NCBI GenBank assembly: GCA_020634245.1
Contig: JACKCC010000006.1
Location: 372,001-436,000 of the forward strand
DNA from: Ardenticatenaceae bacterium
GTDB taxonomy: Bacteria > Chloroflexota > Anaerolineae > Promineifilales > Promineifilaceae
Length of the DNA: 64,000 nt
Direction of reading: 5' to 3'
A program made the translations under genes and the position numbers. Positions 34,685 through 43,483 of this stretch are shown piece by piece (within the stretch, counting starts at the first letter, position 1; each line of letters starts with the position of its first letter). The notes under the pieces are model-generated. The model saw only the letters and a program-made list of their open reading frames with translations, was not told the DNA's origin and made no database searches.

Positions 34685-36328
34685 ATGGCCGAAGTTTTGG
34701 TGAATTTGGATAAAGTGTCGGTGTCGTTGGCGGCACGGCCGATTTTTAATGAGTTGAGTTGGGAAATTCAAGACCGGCAGCGGATTGGGCTGGTCGGCCC
34801 GAACGGCGCGGGCAAATCGACGCTGCTCAAGCTCATCGCTCAGGAGTTAGCAGCCGATGATGGCAATATTTTCCGTCTGTCAGGGCTGAGTTGGGGCAGG
34901 TTGGAGCAGGAACCGGCCCTGCCGCCGGGGAAAACGGTGCTGGCGGAAGCGTTAACGGCCGTGCCCGCCATCGCCGATATCGAAGCTCAAATGGAACGGC
35001 TGGAGCACAAAATGGGCCAGCCAGAAGTGTACGGCGACCCGAACGCACTGGAAAAAGTGATGATCCAACACGAAAAGTTGTTGGTTCGCCACGAGCAGAT
35101 GGGCGGGCCGCGTTACCTGAGCCTGGTAAAAGAAACGCTGGCCCAGTTGGGCTTTGGCCCCGACGGCTGGGAGGGGATGACCGATCACCTCAGCGGCGGG
35201 CAGAAGAAGCTGGTCATGTTGGCCAAACTTGTCGTGCAGCAGCCGCGCCTGCTGCTGCTGGATGAGCCGGATAACCATCTCGATTTGCCGGCCAAGCGTA
35301 ATCTGGAGCAGTTGATTCATAGTTATCCCGGCTGCGTGGTTATCATTTCCCACGATCGCTACCTGCTGGACGAGGTGGCTTCGCATATTGCTGAATTGGA
35401 GAACGGCCGTCTCACCCTCTATCTCGGCAATTACACCGCCTACGCCAACGAGCGCCAACTGCGCCGTCTGCGGCAGCAGCAGCTTTATGCCGCCCAGCAG
35501 AAGGAAATTTCCAAAATCGAGGCGGCCATCAAACGGTTTGAATTATGGGCCTCGTTGGTTGTTGATGAGCGCCACATCCGCCAGGCGCGCAGCCGCCAGA
35601 AGATGCTGGACAAAATGGACAAGGTGGAAAAAGTGACCGAAGCGCGGCGCATGGATTTACAGCTTTCCGGCTGGCGGGGCAGCAAAAAGTCGGTGGAGTT
35701 GGTGGATGTGGTCAAGCGGTTTGGTAACGGCCGTACCCTCTTTGCCGGTCTCAATTTGACTTTGTGGCATGGCGAACGGGTCGGTTTTGTCGGTCCCAAC
35801 GGTGCGGGTAAGTCGTACCTGCTCAAACAACTCCTCAACCCGGACAAAATCGACAGTGGCCAGATTAAAATTGGGCCGAGCAGCAAGATTGGCTACTATG
35901 CCCAGGAACACGAGACGCTCAATTATGAGCAGACGCCGCTAGATTTTATCCGCCAATCGGCGCCGGTGAGCCAGGAAGTTGCGGTGGCTTTTCTCTACAA
36001 ATTCCTGTTCACGTACCAGCAGGTGCAGCAGCCCATCGGCAAACTGAGCGGCGGCGAACGGAGCCGTTTGCAGTTAGCCCGCCTGGTGCTGGACAAACCC
36101 AATCTGCTCCTGTTGGACGAACCGACGAACAACCTGGACATCCCCTCGATTGAGGTGTTGGAGGAGACGCTGGACGAGTTTGTGGGGACGATTCTGGTTA
36201 TTTCCCACGACCGCTACTTTTTAGATAAGGTGGTGGATAGGGTGGTGGAATTGAGAAACGGCCGTTTCACCGAATTCCTGGGTGGCTATACCGATTATTT
36301 GGACGGGCAGGGTGATCTTTCTAGCTGA
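34685..36328 (+). CDS. ABC-F family ATPase
   Basis: A 547-residue soluble ABC-F protein with two nucleotide-binding domains. NBD1: Walker A GPNGAGKST, signature LSGGQKKL, Walker B LLLLDEPDNHLD. The linker (P-site tRNA interaction motif region) contains AAQQKEISKIEAAIKRFELWASLV and an Arg/Lys-rich helix. NBD2: GPNGAGKSY, LSGGERSRL, LLLLDEPTNNLD. No transmembrane part exists, as expected for translation factors or ribosome-protection proteins. Asp in DEPDNHLD of NBD1 replaces the usual Thr. The start MAEVLVNLDKV follows GAGG; an earlier in-frame ATG lies in the leader hairpin. The terminator-like hairpin upstream suggests inducible attenuation. A remnant of a similar C-terminus lies at 37479. 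Confidence 0.92.
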   Translation: MAEVLVNLDKVSVSLAARPIFNELSWEIQDRQRIGLVGPNGAGKSTLLKLIAQELAADDGNIFRLSGLSWGRLEQEPALPPGKTVLAEALTAVPAIADIEAQMERLEHKMGQPEVYGDPNALEKVMIQHEKLLVRHEQMGGPRYLSLVKETLAQLGFGPDGWEGMTDHLSGGQKKLVMLAKLVVQQPRLLLLDEPDNHLDLPAKRNLEQLIHSYPGCVVIISHDRYLLDEVASHIAELENGRLTLYLGNYTAYANERQLRRLRQQQLYAAQQKEISKIEAAIKRFELWASLVVDERHIRQARSRQKMLDKMDKVEKVTEARRMDLQLSGWRGSKKSVELVDVVKRFGNGRTLFAGLNLTLWHGERVGFVGPNGAGKSYLLKQLLNPDKIDSGQIKIGPSSKIGYYAQEHETLNYEQTPLDFIRQSAPVSQEVAVAFLYKFLFTYQQVQQPIGKLSGGERSRLQLARLVLDKPNLLLLDEPTNNLDIPSIEVLEETLDEFVGTILVISHDRYFLDKVVDRVVELRNGRFTEFLGGYTDYLDGQGDLSS

Positions 36329-36338
36329 GGCGGAGACA

Positions 36339-36369
36339 AAGCATCCCGTTCAAACTGGTCGGGATGCTT
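36339..36369 (+). terminator. Terminator after ABC-F
   Basis: AAGCATCCCG (36339-36348) pairs with CGGGATGCTT (36360-36369). The T-run is poor, but the stem is strong. Confidence 0.65.
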
Positions 36370-36425
36370 CATCTTCACTTAGCAGGACAATGATTTGACC
36401 CTCGTGCTCAAGAAATGCATAGTTG

Positions 36426-37166
36426 TTATTCCTTGAGCGCCGTCGGTAGAAATGAAGCATAAAACGGATCGATATAATTGATGCGAACGCCGCAAATCTG
36501 CAGCGTACTATCTTCCACGCCTCCCCACGAATAATTCAGAGAATAGGCTTGTATACCATTGTCGACTGTATGGGTAACTTCAGCACTGCTGGCACTGCCT
36601 AATCCGGCAGTACCCGTTGAAGACGCAGTTGCAATATCTAAGTTTGTTGTACCAGGATCGTAGGTAGTCAGCCAAACGGTCAAGTCGCTTGCCGATGTAT
36701 CGTAATAGAAGACGTCCATCGATTTGATAACGGCGCCGTCTGGCAGCGAAACAGGGAATTGCATACGAATAATACCGTTGCTGTTTGTTACGTACATGCA
36801 TCCATTGCCACCGTAAGCATATTGCATACCTGATCCCCTTCCCAAAAGGTGTGATCCCAAAATAAACCAATGGCTCATGCTTGCCTGGGTGGCCAGGGGA
36901 GTATCAAGGGTTGCTGGTGTCGTTGGCGCTGCGGCATCGGTCAAACCTTCACCGGTTGTGCTGCCTTCTGCCGCAGGCGAAAAAGCTGGTATTGCCTCAT
37001 TATCGGTGGAACCACTTGACACTGGAGCAACAAAGCCCTCTCCGGTCTCAGCTCCACTGTCTTGCGCCGTAGCCAATCTGCCCCAAGCCAAAAAAGCAGC
37101 TAAAACTGCCATTGTTAGCAGCGATGAGGTAATCACTGTAAGAAAAAACTGTTTTTTGTACATCAT
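36426..37166 (-). CDS. Secreted protein of unknown function
   Basis: A 246-residue protein with a signal peptide (FFLTVITSSLLTMAVLAAFLAW, cleavage near ATA-Q). A Ser/Thr/Ala-rich linker (about 37-95) is followed by a beta-sandwich-like domain beginning SHWFILGSHLLGRGSGMQYAYGGNGCMYVTN, with two Cys that may pair. The C-terminus YIDPFYASFLPTALKE resembles the tails of other secreted proteins here. Two ATGs (37166, 37163) follow AGGAGAAT. Codon use is AT-richer than its neighbours. I do not recognise the family. Confidence 0.7.
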   Translation of the reverse strand: MMYKKQFFLTVITSSLLTMAVLAAFLAWGRLATAQDSGAETGEGFVAPVSSGSTDNEAIPAFSPAAEGSTTGEGLTDAAAPTTPATLDTPLATQASMSHWFILGSHLLGRGSGMQYAYGGNGCMYVTNSNGIIRMQFPVSLPDGAVIKSMDVFYYDTSASDLTVWLTTYDPGTTNLDIATASSTGTAGLGSASSAEVTHTVDNGIQAYSLNYSWGGVEDSTLQICGVRINYIDPFYASFLPTALKE

Positions 37167-37612
37167 ATTCTCCTATAAGGGGTTTTGAAATTCATAGGAC
37201 AGACGGCATCTGAGGAGTACTGCTCCCCCAGATACCATTTATCGCTTATTCCTGAAGCGTTATAAAGTTTTGTACAAATTTAAACTGAGGTTTATCCAAG
37301 CCTGTCAAAGAAGGTCATCCGTAAGACGATGATTGGTTCAACCAATACACGCTCTTTGAGGCTATTACAGAATGTGGTCTTTGCCGTAAAAATACGGATG
37401 CGTTCAACAGTATGCCAGAAAGGAAAGAGGATCGCAATAGGCATGTTTCAAAATGGTCAATTTGATATTAAGGGGTGGGGCACGGCCGTTTCACCGAGTT
37501 CCTGGGCGGGCAGAATGATGGCGGGGATTAGATGAAAATCATTTTTGGAGTTGACGACGGCCGTTTCCCCACCAATAAATCGGGGTGCGACCCTAAATGA
37601 CCTCGATAGTCT
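37167..37612. other. Gene-poor stretch
   Basis: I see no intact gene. It holds the leader of the secreted protein, an ABC-F C-terminal remnant at 37479-37530, and two ACGGCCGT sites. The stretch between 37250 and 37470 has no recognised element. Confidence 0.5.
37479..37530 (+). pseudogene. Remnant of an ABC-F C-terminus
   Basis: The bases from 37481 translate G-R-F-T-E-F-L-G-G-Q-N-D-G-G-D-stop and match the last residues of the ABC-F gene (NGRFTEFLGGYTD...DGQGD) almost base for base at the start. No upstream frame remains, so it looks like the end of a decayed or partly duplicated copy. Confidence 0.55.
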
Positions 37613-38917
37613 TTAGCCCCGGCATTGTCCTATGTTGGATACAATCACCTTATCCACGCGAAAACCATCCATGTCCACAATTTCAAAGCGAAATCCTTCC
37701 CAATCGACATACTCACCTTCAACCGGTATTCCTTTGAACATAGATAACAAGAATCCGCCTACCGACTGAAAATGGCTTTTTCGTACTCTCGCTGGAGTGT
37801 CCATTTCTAGTAATTCCAGTAGTTCTATAAAAGTGAGTGTACCGTCAACTAACCAGGAGCCGTCTTCACGTGGAATAATAAGAGGTACCAGGGGCATATC
37901 AATATTACCAACGATTGCCTCTAGCAAATCTGTACTGGTCACTAACCCTTCCAAACCGCCATATTCGTCGAAAACCAAAGCTAGGTGAACATGCTTCTCT
38001 TTAAATCGCTCCAGCAGTTCCAAAACTGACATTGTTTCTGGTATATACAAAGGCGCATACATTTTGCTAAAAAGGTCAAATTCCGGGTCTAGCGAGATCT
38101 GTTTAATTAAATCTTTGACCTCAATGTATCCGACGACATTATCCAGGTTGCCATTAGCGACCGGAAAACGAGAAAATCCGTTATTTGTTATTTTTAGGCG
38201 CACCCTTTCAAAAGTATCGGCGCGATCCAGCCAAATAATCTCCCGACGTGGGGTCATCAGCGATCTCACTGTGCGATCACTCAGGCGAAAGAGGCGTCTT
38301 ACAATTTCCGGTTCTTCCGGTTCAAAAACGCCTACCTTTGCTCCTTGCTGTAACATAATTTCAATTTCTTCATCGGTAACAGATGGCTCTTCGTTGGCTT
38401 TAACACCTAGGAGTCGGGTCATGAGTTGGGTGGAAACGCTGAGCAGCCAGACAAGCGGGTAAACAATACGAGAAAGGCGGTACATAAAAGGAGCTACGGC
38501 CGTTGCCACCCGTTCTGCATTTTGCAAGGCCAGATTTTTGGGAACCAGTTCGCCGATAACCAACGAAAGATAAGTGATAATGGCAACCACTACGACGACG
38601 CCAATTGTTTCGCTATAACGAAAAGGAATACCGATTGTCACGAGTACAGCAGCCAGGTCCTCGGCCAGGGTCGCACCACCAAATACACCGGCCAGAATTC
38701 CAATCAGGGTGATGCCAATCTGCACGGTAGAGAGAAAATCCTCAGGGTCCTCGGCTAATATCAAAGCTAGTCGTGCTCTTTTATTACCTTCGTCTGCTCG
38801 TTGCTGCAAACGCGGCTTACGTGAGGAAACTATGGCTATTTCCGACATGGCAAATAAGCCATTGAGGACAATAAGCAACAGAATAACAAGGGTTTCCAAA
38901 ATAATCGAGTTGCTCAT
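37613..38917 (-). CDS. CNNM/CorC (hemolysin C) family protein
   Basis: A 434-residue membrane protein. The N-terminal DUF21/CNNM domain (about 1-190) has four helices (ILETLVILLLIVLNGLFAMSEIAIVSSRK, IGVVVVVAIITYLSLVIGELVPKNLAL). It is followed by a CBS pair (about 210-340, with MTPRREIIWLD and LALVFDEYGGLEGLVTSTDLLEAIVG) and a C-terminal CorC/HlyC domain (WLVDGTLTFIELLELL). The family is linked to Mg2+/cation export or regulation; direct toxin activity is not implied. It stands alone. Confidence 0.92.
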   Translation of the reverse strand: MSNSIILETLVILLLIVLNGLFAMSEIAIVSSRKPRLQQRADEGNKRARLALILAEDPEDFLSTVQIGITLIGILAGVFGGATLAEDLAAVLVTIGIPFRYSETIGVVVVVAIITYLSLVIGELVPKNLALQNAERVATAVAPFMYRLSRIVYPLVWLLSVSTQLMTRLLGVKANEEPSVTDEEIEIMLQQGAKVGVFEPEEPEIVRRLFRLSDRTVRSLMTPRREIIWLDRADTFERVRLKITNNGFSRFPVANGNLDNVVGYIEVKDLIKQISLDPEFDLFSKMYAPLYIPETMSVLELLERFKEKHVHLALVFDEYGGLEGLVTSTDLLEAIVGNIDMPLVPLIIPREDGSWLVDGTLTFIELLELLEMDTPARVRKSHFQSVGGFLLSMFKGIPVEGEYVDWEGFRFEIVDMDGFRVDKVIVSNIGQCRG

Positions 38918-38938
38918 ATAAGATATTATAAACGGGAA

Positions 38939-39568
38939 TTAATTCATTCCCATGATTTGCCGGATGCCATGCCTGAACACCAACCTGCCGCCATGAGAAG
39001 GGTGGCGCACCTTGTCGTGGGCAATTCCCCAGCTGGTAAGTGCCTGCGCCGCTTTGTTCCCTACGGCAACAATGGTTTGGATGGGAAAAATTTGCAACAG
39101 TTGGTCAAGAAACGGCCGTCCCATCATCAATTCGCTCTTTTTCGGCGTTCGGTTGGATTGAGGTTGGTCCGGTCGGTAAGGATGAAAGGGAAAAGCATTC
39201 CAGAGGAGGGGGAGCGGATCCAGTCCATCCAGCGTCTCCCACACAATCGTGGCGCTGGCTTCGCGTTGAATCTCCGGCCATTCGTTGATGGCTTGCCAGC
39301 CGTTGGCCACGCCAAACAAGCCAGATACTGTACCCGTTTGCAAAATAACTGGACTGACAAAGGGGATGCCGGTCAGACGGCAGCCCCGATAACCGGGCGC
39401 TTCGCCAACAAGCAAAATCGTGGGCTGGCGTGGCTGCATCTGGCGCAGGTACTGGCTTAAATTGTGGCGGCGGGCGGCGTTTTCCGGCCGGTCGATGGCG
39501 TATTGATTGAAAGTGTGGGGAGGAACGGCCGTGTTTGCCAACATAGTCACAAAATCATCGATGGTCAT
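38939..39568 (-). CDS. Uracil-DNA glycosylase family protein
   Basis: A 209-residue member of the uracil-DNA glycosylase superfamily. Motif 1 is VGEAPGYRGCRLTGIPF, WNAFPFHPYRPD is the central motif, and the C-terminal motif 2 is VRHPSHGG. The GEAPG motif lacks the catalytic Asp/His of family 1, and I see no four-cysteine iron-sulfur set, so it is not a classic family 4 or 5 enzyme; an SMUG-like or unclassified member is possible. It would excise damaged bases. I start at MTIDDFVTML (39568) after an AGG; ATGs at 39577 and 39598 are alternatives. Confidence 0.75.
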   Translation of the reverse strand: MTIDDFVTMLANTAVPPHTFNQYAIDRPENAARRHNLSQYLRQMQPRQPTILLVGEAPGYRGCRLTGIPFVSPVILQTGTVSGLFGVANGWQAINEWPEIQREASATIVWETLDGLDPLPLLWNAFPFHPYRPDQPQSNRTPKKSELMMGRPFLDQLLQIFPIQTIVAVGNKAAQALTSWGIAHDKVRHPSHGGRLVFRHGIRQIMGMN

Positions 39569-39591
39569 ACCTGCCATTATACAGAAAACGA

Positions 39592-39613
39592 GGTGCAAGC
39601 CATCGCTTGCACC
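39592..39613. terminator. GGTGCAAGC palindrome
   Basis: Perfect nine-base arms GGTGCAAGC (39592-39600) and GCTTGCACC (39605-39613) with loop CATC, between baeRF and the glycosylase gene. It could end the minus-strand baeRF transcript. Confidence 0.5.
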
Positions 39614-39629
39614 CCGTTTGAAGTTAATG

Positions 39630-39712
39630 TGTCGTTTCGACCACAGGGAGAAATCTTTCTTCGCCTAATTGTGGAACGAGATTTCTCCTCGCAGTGCTTG
39701 TCAAAATGGCAC
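39630..39712. repeat. Dispersed inverted repeat, copy 2
   Basis: It begins TGTCGTTTCGA and holds GAGAAATC, GATTTCTCCTCG and GTCAAAATGGCA, matching the plan of 20605-20685 with divergence. Confidence 0.55.
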
Positions 39713-39723
39713 GCCGTTGGATA

Positions 39724-40821
39724 TTAATAGCGCAATATGGCTCCAATCCGGCCAACGCTTTCCAATGCCGGGTTGTTGCTGATGATTTCCACGTGCCCGC
39801 CCTGGTTCATGGTCAGGGCAACGGCCGCATCAACCACATCCTCAATTTGAGTCATATCCGTATCGCTCAGCGGGCTGCGTGCCAGATTAGCGGTGACGAA
39901 ATCGGATTCCGGATGTACGTAGCCGGGTGTGCGGAAGCCATCGCTGATGATGAGTGATTGAACGCGCTTTTCGCTGATTGCTTGCAGCGTATCATCCAGA
40001 CCAGTGACGGCGTTACCGCCTTTGGCCTGGGTTGTCACCATGGTTTCGACCAACTTTTGCTCCCGTTCGTTGTTGGCTTTGGCCAGCAAATCTAACGTTT
40101 CCTGGCGAACTTCGTGCTCGCCGGCGTTCATATCCATGGCAAACGTTCCGGCCAGGCAGCTTTGTAGCTGCTTGGGCAGCAAATCACTGAATTGACCTAC
40201 CGTTTCGGCCGTACCGCCCAGGAATAGCCGCCGGATGGGTTTGTGGGCAAAGAATTTGCTGGCGGCGGCTGCCGATTCCCGCAAATTCCGCTGAATCACT
40301 TCGTCTTCGCGGCGCGCCCCGCTGCCTCCGGCGCGCATGCCCACAGCCGATGAGCCGCCACCTTTTTTGAGCTTTTGCACATCTTCACCCATGTAGCCAT
40401 CATTGTTCTGCAACTCGCCCAGGTGGTACTCAAAAAAGCGAGCGCCGACTTTATCTACCATGATGACGCCGTAATGGGCATAATGGTCCATCAGGTGGGC
40501 CAGGGGCTTGACGTATGGCTTGTCGCCTATACGGAGCCGGTTGCGAAAGGAAACGGCCGTTGGGTAATCGCGGAAAAACGCGCCATCAACGCTGGTAAAA
40601 ACTGCCAGACCGGGTTGTGACCAGTCATAACTGTGGTCAAGATATTTTTCAATAGCTTCAGCTCCTTTTTCCTGACTGAGTTTCATCTCTTTAATCATGC
40701 CCCGAACTTGCAATTTAATGGTTTCTTTCGACTCCGTGGTACAGTCCGTATCGAGATAAAGGCTCAATACTTTTTCACCTTCATAAGACAACAACTCTTG
40801 CAATTGCTCTTGCTTGATCAT
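39724..40821 (-). CDS. Bacterial archaeo-eukaryotic release factor-like protein (baeRF)
   Basis: A 365-residue protein with the eRF1/Vms1-like layout of the baeRF group: an N-terminal VLSLYLDTD strand, a middle RNase H-like part (YGVIMVDKVGARFFEYHLGE), a loop with GGGSSAVGMRAGGSGARRED where peptidyl-tRNA hydrolases have GGQ, and a C-terminal Pelota-like domain (LIISDGFRTPGYVHPE, GHVEIISNNPALESVGRIGAILRY). The family is predicted to act on stalled ribosomes or peptidyl-tRNA. The loop lacks an exact GGQ, so activity is uncertain. It stands alone with a good GGAGG start. Confidence 0.82.
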   Translation of the reverse strand: MIKQEQLQELLSYEGEKVLSLYLDTDCTTESKETIKLQVRGMIKEMKLSQEKGAEAIEKYLDHSYDWSQPGLAVFTSVDGAFFRDYPTAVSFRNRLRIGDKPYVKPLAHLMDHYAHYGVIMVDKVGARFFEYHLGELQNNDGYMGEDVQKLKKGGGSSAVGMRAGGSGARREDEVIQRNLRESAAAASKFFAHKPIRRLFLGGTAETVGQFSDLLPKQLQSCLAGTFAMDMNAGEHEVRQETLDLLAKANNEREQKLVETMVTTQAKGGNAVTGLDDTLQAISEKRVQSLIISDGFRTPGYVHPESDFVTANLARSPLSDTDMTQIEDVVDAAVALTMNQGGHVEIISNNPALESVGRIGAILRY

Positions 40822-40916
40822 AGTACCTCCTAACTCTCTTATCTCGGGGTAAAATTAATTCAGTCAACAGCCAATCGTTAAACGATCGGCAGACCAACAT
40901 GATGGAATACGGCCGT

Positions 40917-42095
40917 TTAAGGACGCTCTCCTAACGTCAACGGCAAAATAATTTCCTGGCCATCACGAACAACAGTCAAATTCACTTTTTGACCGACAAC
41001 TGTTTCGAAAACCAGATAGCTGATTAAATCATCAGAAGTTGTAACAGGCTGCCCATTAATCGCTGTAATCAGGTCGCCGCCCGGCCCCTCAACGCCAATC
41101 AGACCGGCCTCGTCAGCCGGTGTGTCTGGCGAAACATCGGTCACATAAGCGCCAGATGTTTGGGAAAGCCCCAATTCTTCTTGCAACGTTATGTCCAGAG
41201 TCAGCATGCGGATGCCGATATATGGATATACGTAGTGGCCGTTATTGATGAGCGCCGGAACAACCCGTTTAACGGCATTGACCGGAATGGTGTAGCCAAC
41301 ACCGGAATTGACGCCTGTTTCGGTTAGTATAGCGCTGTTCACGCCAATGACTTCACCTTGCATGTTCAACAGTGGCCCACCGGAGTTGCCGGGATTAATG
41401 GCTGCATCGGTTTGGATGACCTGGGGCAGGGAGTATCGCCCGCCGTCCTCTGTGACTCGTTGGGAAAGCAATGTGCGGCCCAGCCCGCTGACGATGCCCA
41501 CAGACATGGAACCTGTTTCGTCGAACGGATTGCCAATAGCGGCCACGAATTCGCCAACCTGCACGGCAGAGGAATCGCCTAAAACGACAGGCGTGACGCC
41601 TTCCGGTAAGCTGTCTACTTTAATAACTGCCAAATCACTGTCCACGTCTGTTCCAACGACGACAGCCTCGGCGCGTGTGCCGTTGTCAAAAACGACTTCA
41701 AACCGGTCACCATCTGTCACTACGTGATTGTTGGTGACAATATGCCCGTCGGCGTCATACAAAAAGCCGCTGCCGGTTCCCAACGGAATATTGAAATCTT
41801 CGGAACCGGTGAAGATACGAATGTGGACAACGGCCGGATTCACGCGCTGGTAGATGCTGATGAGCGAGGCCTCCAGATCGTTGGTGGCGGCCGGCAGATT
41901 AGTTTCAACAATGGGCTGGCTGGTGGTAGATGGTTGGGAAAGCTGGGCCTGAACGGTAGCGACGGCTTCCTGGACGATGGTTTCCTGGTTAATTTCGGCC
42001 GCCGGGGGTTCACTGCCGCCAATTTGACAGGCAACGGCCGTTAAAACCAACAATAAAATGATAACGAGAATCGGGTATTGGCGTAAAAATTTCAT
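40917..42095 (-). CDS. HtrA-like serine protease, lipoprotein
   Basis: A 392-residue S1C protease of the DegP/HtrA group. The signal ends in a lipobox LTAVAC (Cys23), so it is anchored outside the cytoplasmic membrane. The triad is His124 (VTNNHVV), Asp154 (DSDLAVIKV) and Ser238 (GNSGGPL). One C-terminal PDZ domain (about 285-385) begins AYVTDVSPDTPADEAGL. It degrades or guards misfolded extracytoplasmic proteins. It contains one ACGGCCGT near the signal peptide. The start has a good Shine-Dalgarno-like AGGAACT. Confidence 0.92.
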   Translation of the reverse strand: MKFLRQYPILVIILLLVLTAVACQIGGSEPPAAEINQETIVQEAVATVQAQLSQPSTTSQPIVETNLPAATNDLEASLISIYQRVNPAVVHIRIFTGSEDFNIPLGTGSGFLYDADGHIVTNNHVVTDGDRFEVVFDNGTRAEAVVVGTDVDSDLAVIKVDSLPEGVTPVVLGDSSAVQVGEFVAAIGNPFDETGSMSVGIVSGLGRTLLSQRVTEDGGRYSLPQVIQTDAAINPGNSGGPLLNMQGEVIGVNSAILTETGVNSGVGYTIPVNAVKRVVPALINNGHYVYPYIGIRMLTLDITLQEELGLSQTSGAYVTDVSPDTPADEAGLIGVEGPGGDLITAINGQPVTTSDDLISYLVFETVVGQKVNLTVVRDGQEIILPLTLGERP

Positions 42096-42200
42096 GCAGA
42101 GTTCCTTTTGTGTTGTGAAGTTGTCGGTTGTGAAGCCGCCGCCAATTGAAAGAATGTTGTAATTGTATAAGCCATTGTTATCGCCTGAACCTTGTCGTTA

Positions 42201-42239
42201 CCTGAGCTTGCCGAAGGCAATAAGGCTTTGACAAGCTCA
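42201..42239. repeat. CTGAGCTTG inverted repeat
   Basis: The arms CTGAGCTTG and CAAGCTCAG enclose GCCGAAGGCAATAAGGC. It shares the GACAAGCTCAG core with the repeat inside the CHAT gene at 17120-17174. Confidence 0.75.
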
Positions 42240-42266
42240 GCCCACGATAAAGTTTACAGACATAAA

Positions 42267-43214
42267 TTAATGAACCGGCTGCCCTTCCTTGAGCCGGGCC
42301 AACTGTTCGTAAAGATCACGCTCTGCCGGGCTTAACTTTTGGGGAACCCGGATATTGATTTCAGCTAAAAGATCGCCTTTTTGCTCATTATCATTTAGTT
42401 GGGGCATGCCTTTGCCCTTTAACCGGTGGGTCTGGCCGCCTTGTGTTCCGGCGGGAATGGTCAGGTGAACTGGTCCGGTGAGAGTGGGTACCTCTACCTT
42501 GCCGCCGAGTACGGCCGTTAACACATCCACTCTTACTGTAACGTGCAAATTGTTGCCCGCGCGTTTGAATGTTGGGTGCGGCAGCACTTTCACCACCAGA
42601 AACAAATCCCCACGACCTTGTGGGCCTTGATTGCCCTTGCCGCGCAGCCGGATTTTACTGCCGGTTTTTGCCCCGGCGGGGATTTTGGCCGTAAATTGAT
42701 CGCCGTTTTGAGAAAAGGTACGGGTTGCGCCGTGGTAAGCTTCCTCCAGGCTAATTTCCACTGTTTGTTCAATGTCGGGATTTATTGACTGCCGGCTGAA
42801 ATAATCATTCATGCCTGTTGGGCGCTGCTGTCTCATGCCGCCGCCAAAAATGGCATTAAAGAAATCCGACATACCGCCACTGCCGCCAAAGAGATCGCCA
42901 AAATCGACGTTAACACGCTGCCCCCGGCCGCCGCCGCTGAACCATTGCGAAAAATCATAGTCGGCCGGGTTGCCGCCCATTTGTTGGTAGCGATGGTAAT
43001 TTTGACCGAGTTGATCGTATTTAGCACGATTTTCCGGGCTGCTTAATACTTCATAAGCCTCATTAATCGCTTTGAACTGTTCCTCGGCGGATTTATTACC
43101 GGGGTTTTTATCGGGATGATATTTTTGGGCCAGCTTTCGGTAGGCACGTTTTATCTCTTTTTCGTCTGCCTGTTTTGAGACCCCTAGTGTTTGATAGTAG
43201 TCCTTATATTCCAT
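42267..43214 (-). CDS. DnaJ-family co-chaperone, CbpA type
   Basis: A 315-residue type II J-protein. The J domain (1-70) has HPD at residues 33-35 in KYHPDKNPG. A Gly/Phe-rich region follows (GGSGGMSDFFNAIFGGGM). The two C-terminal peptide-binding domains (about 140-310) include VEISLEEAYHGATRTF and the DnaJ-C end. The CxxCxGxG zinc region of DnaJ is absent, which places it with CbpA. It stimulates DnaK ATPase. I see no CIRCE or other heat-shock site upstream. Confidence 0.92.
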   Translation of the reverse strand: MEYKDYYQTLGVSKQADEKEIKRAYRKLAQKYHPDKNPGNKSAEEQFKAINEAYEVLSSPENRAKYDQLGQNYHRYQQMGGNPADYDFSQWFSGGGRGQRVNVDFGDLFGGSGGMSDFFNAIFGGGMRQQRPTGMNDYFSRQSINPDIEQTVEISLEEAYHGATRTFSQNGDQFTAKIPAGAKTGSKIRLRGKGNQGPQGRGDLFLVVKVLPHPTFKRAGNNLHVTVRVDVLTAVLGGKVEVPTLTGPVHLTIPAGTQGGQTHRLKGKGMPQLNDNEQKGDLLAEINIRVPQKLSPAERDLYEQLARLKEGQPVH

Positions 43215-43411
43215 TGGAAAATGTTATGTTCTGCTCCGCTTGGCGTACCAAATAACATAAAGTAGACGGTTATTTGGCCGACAATTTGTTGAAATTATTG
43301 TATGGGGCGGGACAGGTTCATGTCAAGCATTTGGCACGATTTTATATAGAATGCTAACGAAACATCTGTTCTGAATCATGCGTTAATGGGACAAGACAAT
43401 GTTTACGGTGC

Positions 43412-43470
43412 GGTTGGTTAGTTAGATAGTTGGATAGTTGGTTATCAAACCAGCCAACCAACAAACCTTA
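43412..43470. repeat. GGTTGGTTAGTTAG-word palindrome
   Basis: The left arm is GGTTGGTTAGTTAGATAGTT plus GGATAGTTGGTT; the right arm AACCAGCCAACCAACAAACC is complementary. The rest of 43215-43483 shows no gene or recognised site. Confidence 0.65.
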
Positions 43471-43483
43471 TCACATATGACTT

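Noticed and set aside
39577..39582. TATAAT on the minus strand at the glycosylase start
   Set aside because: No -35 at proper spacing, and transcription would begin at or after the start codon.
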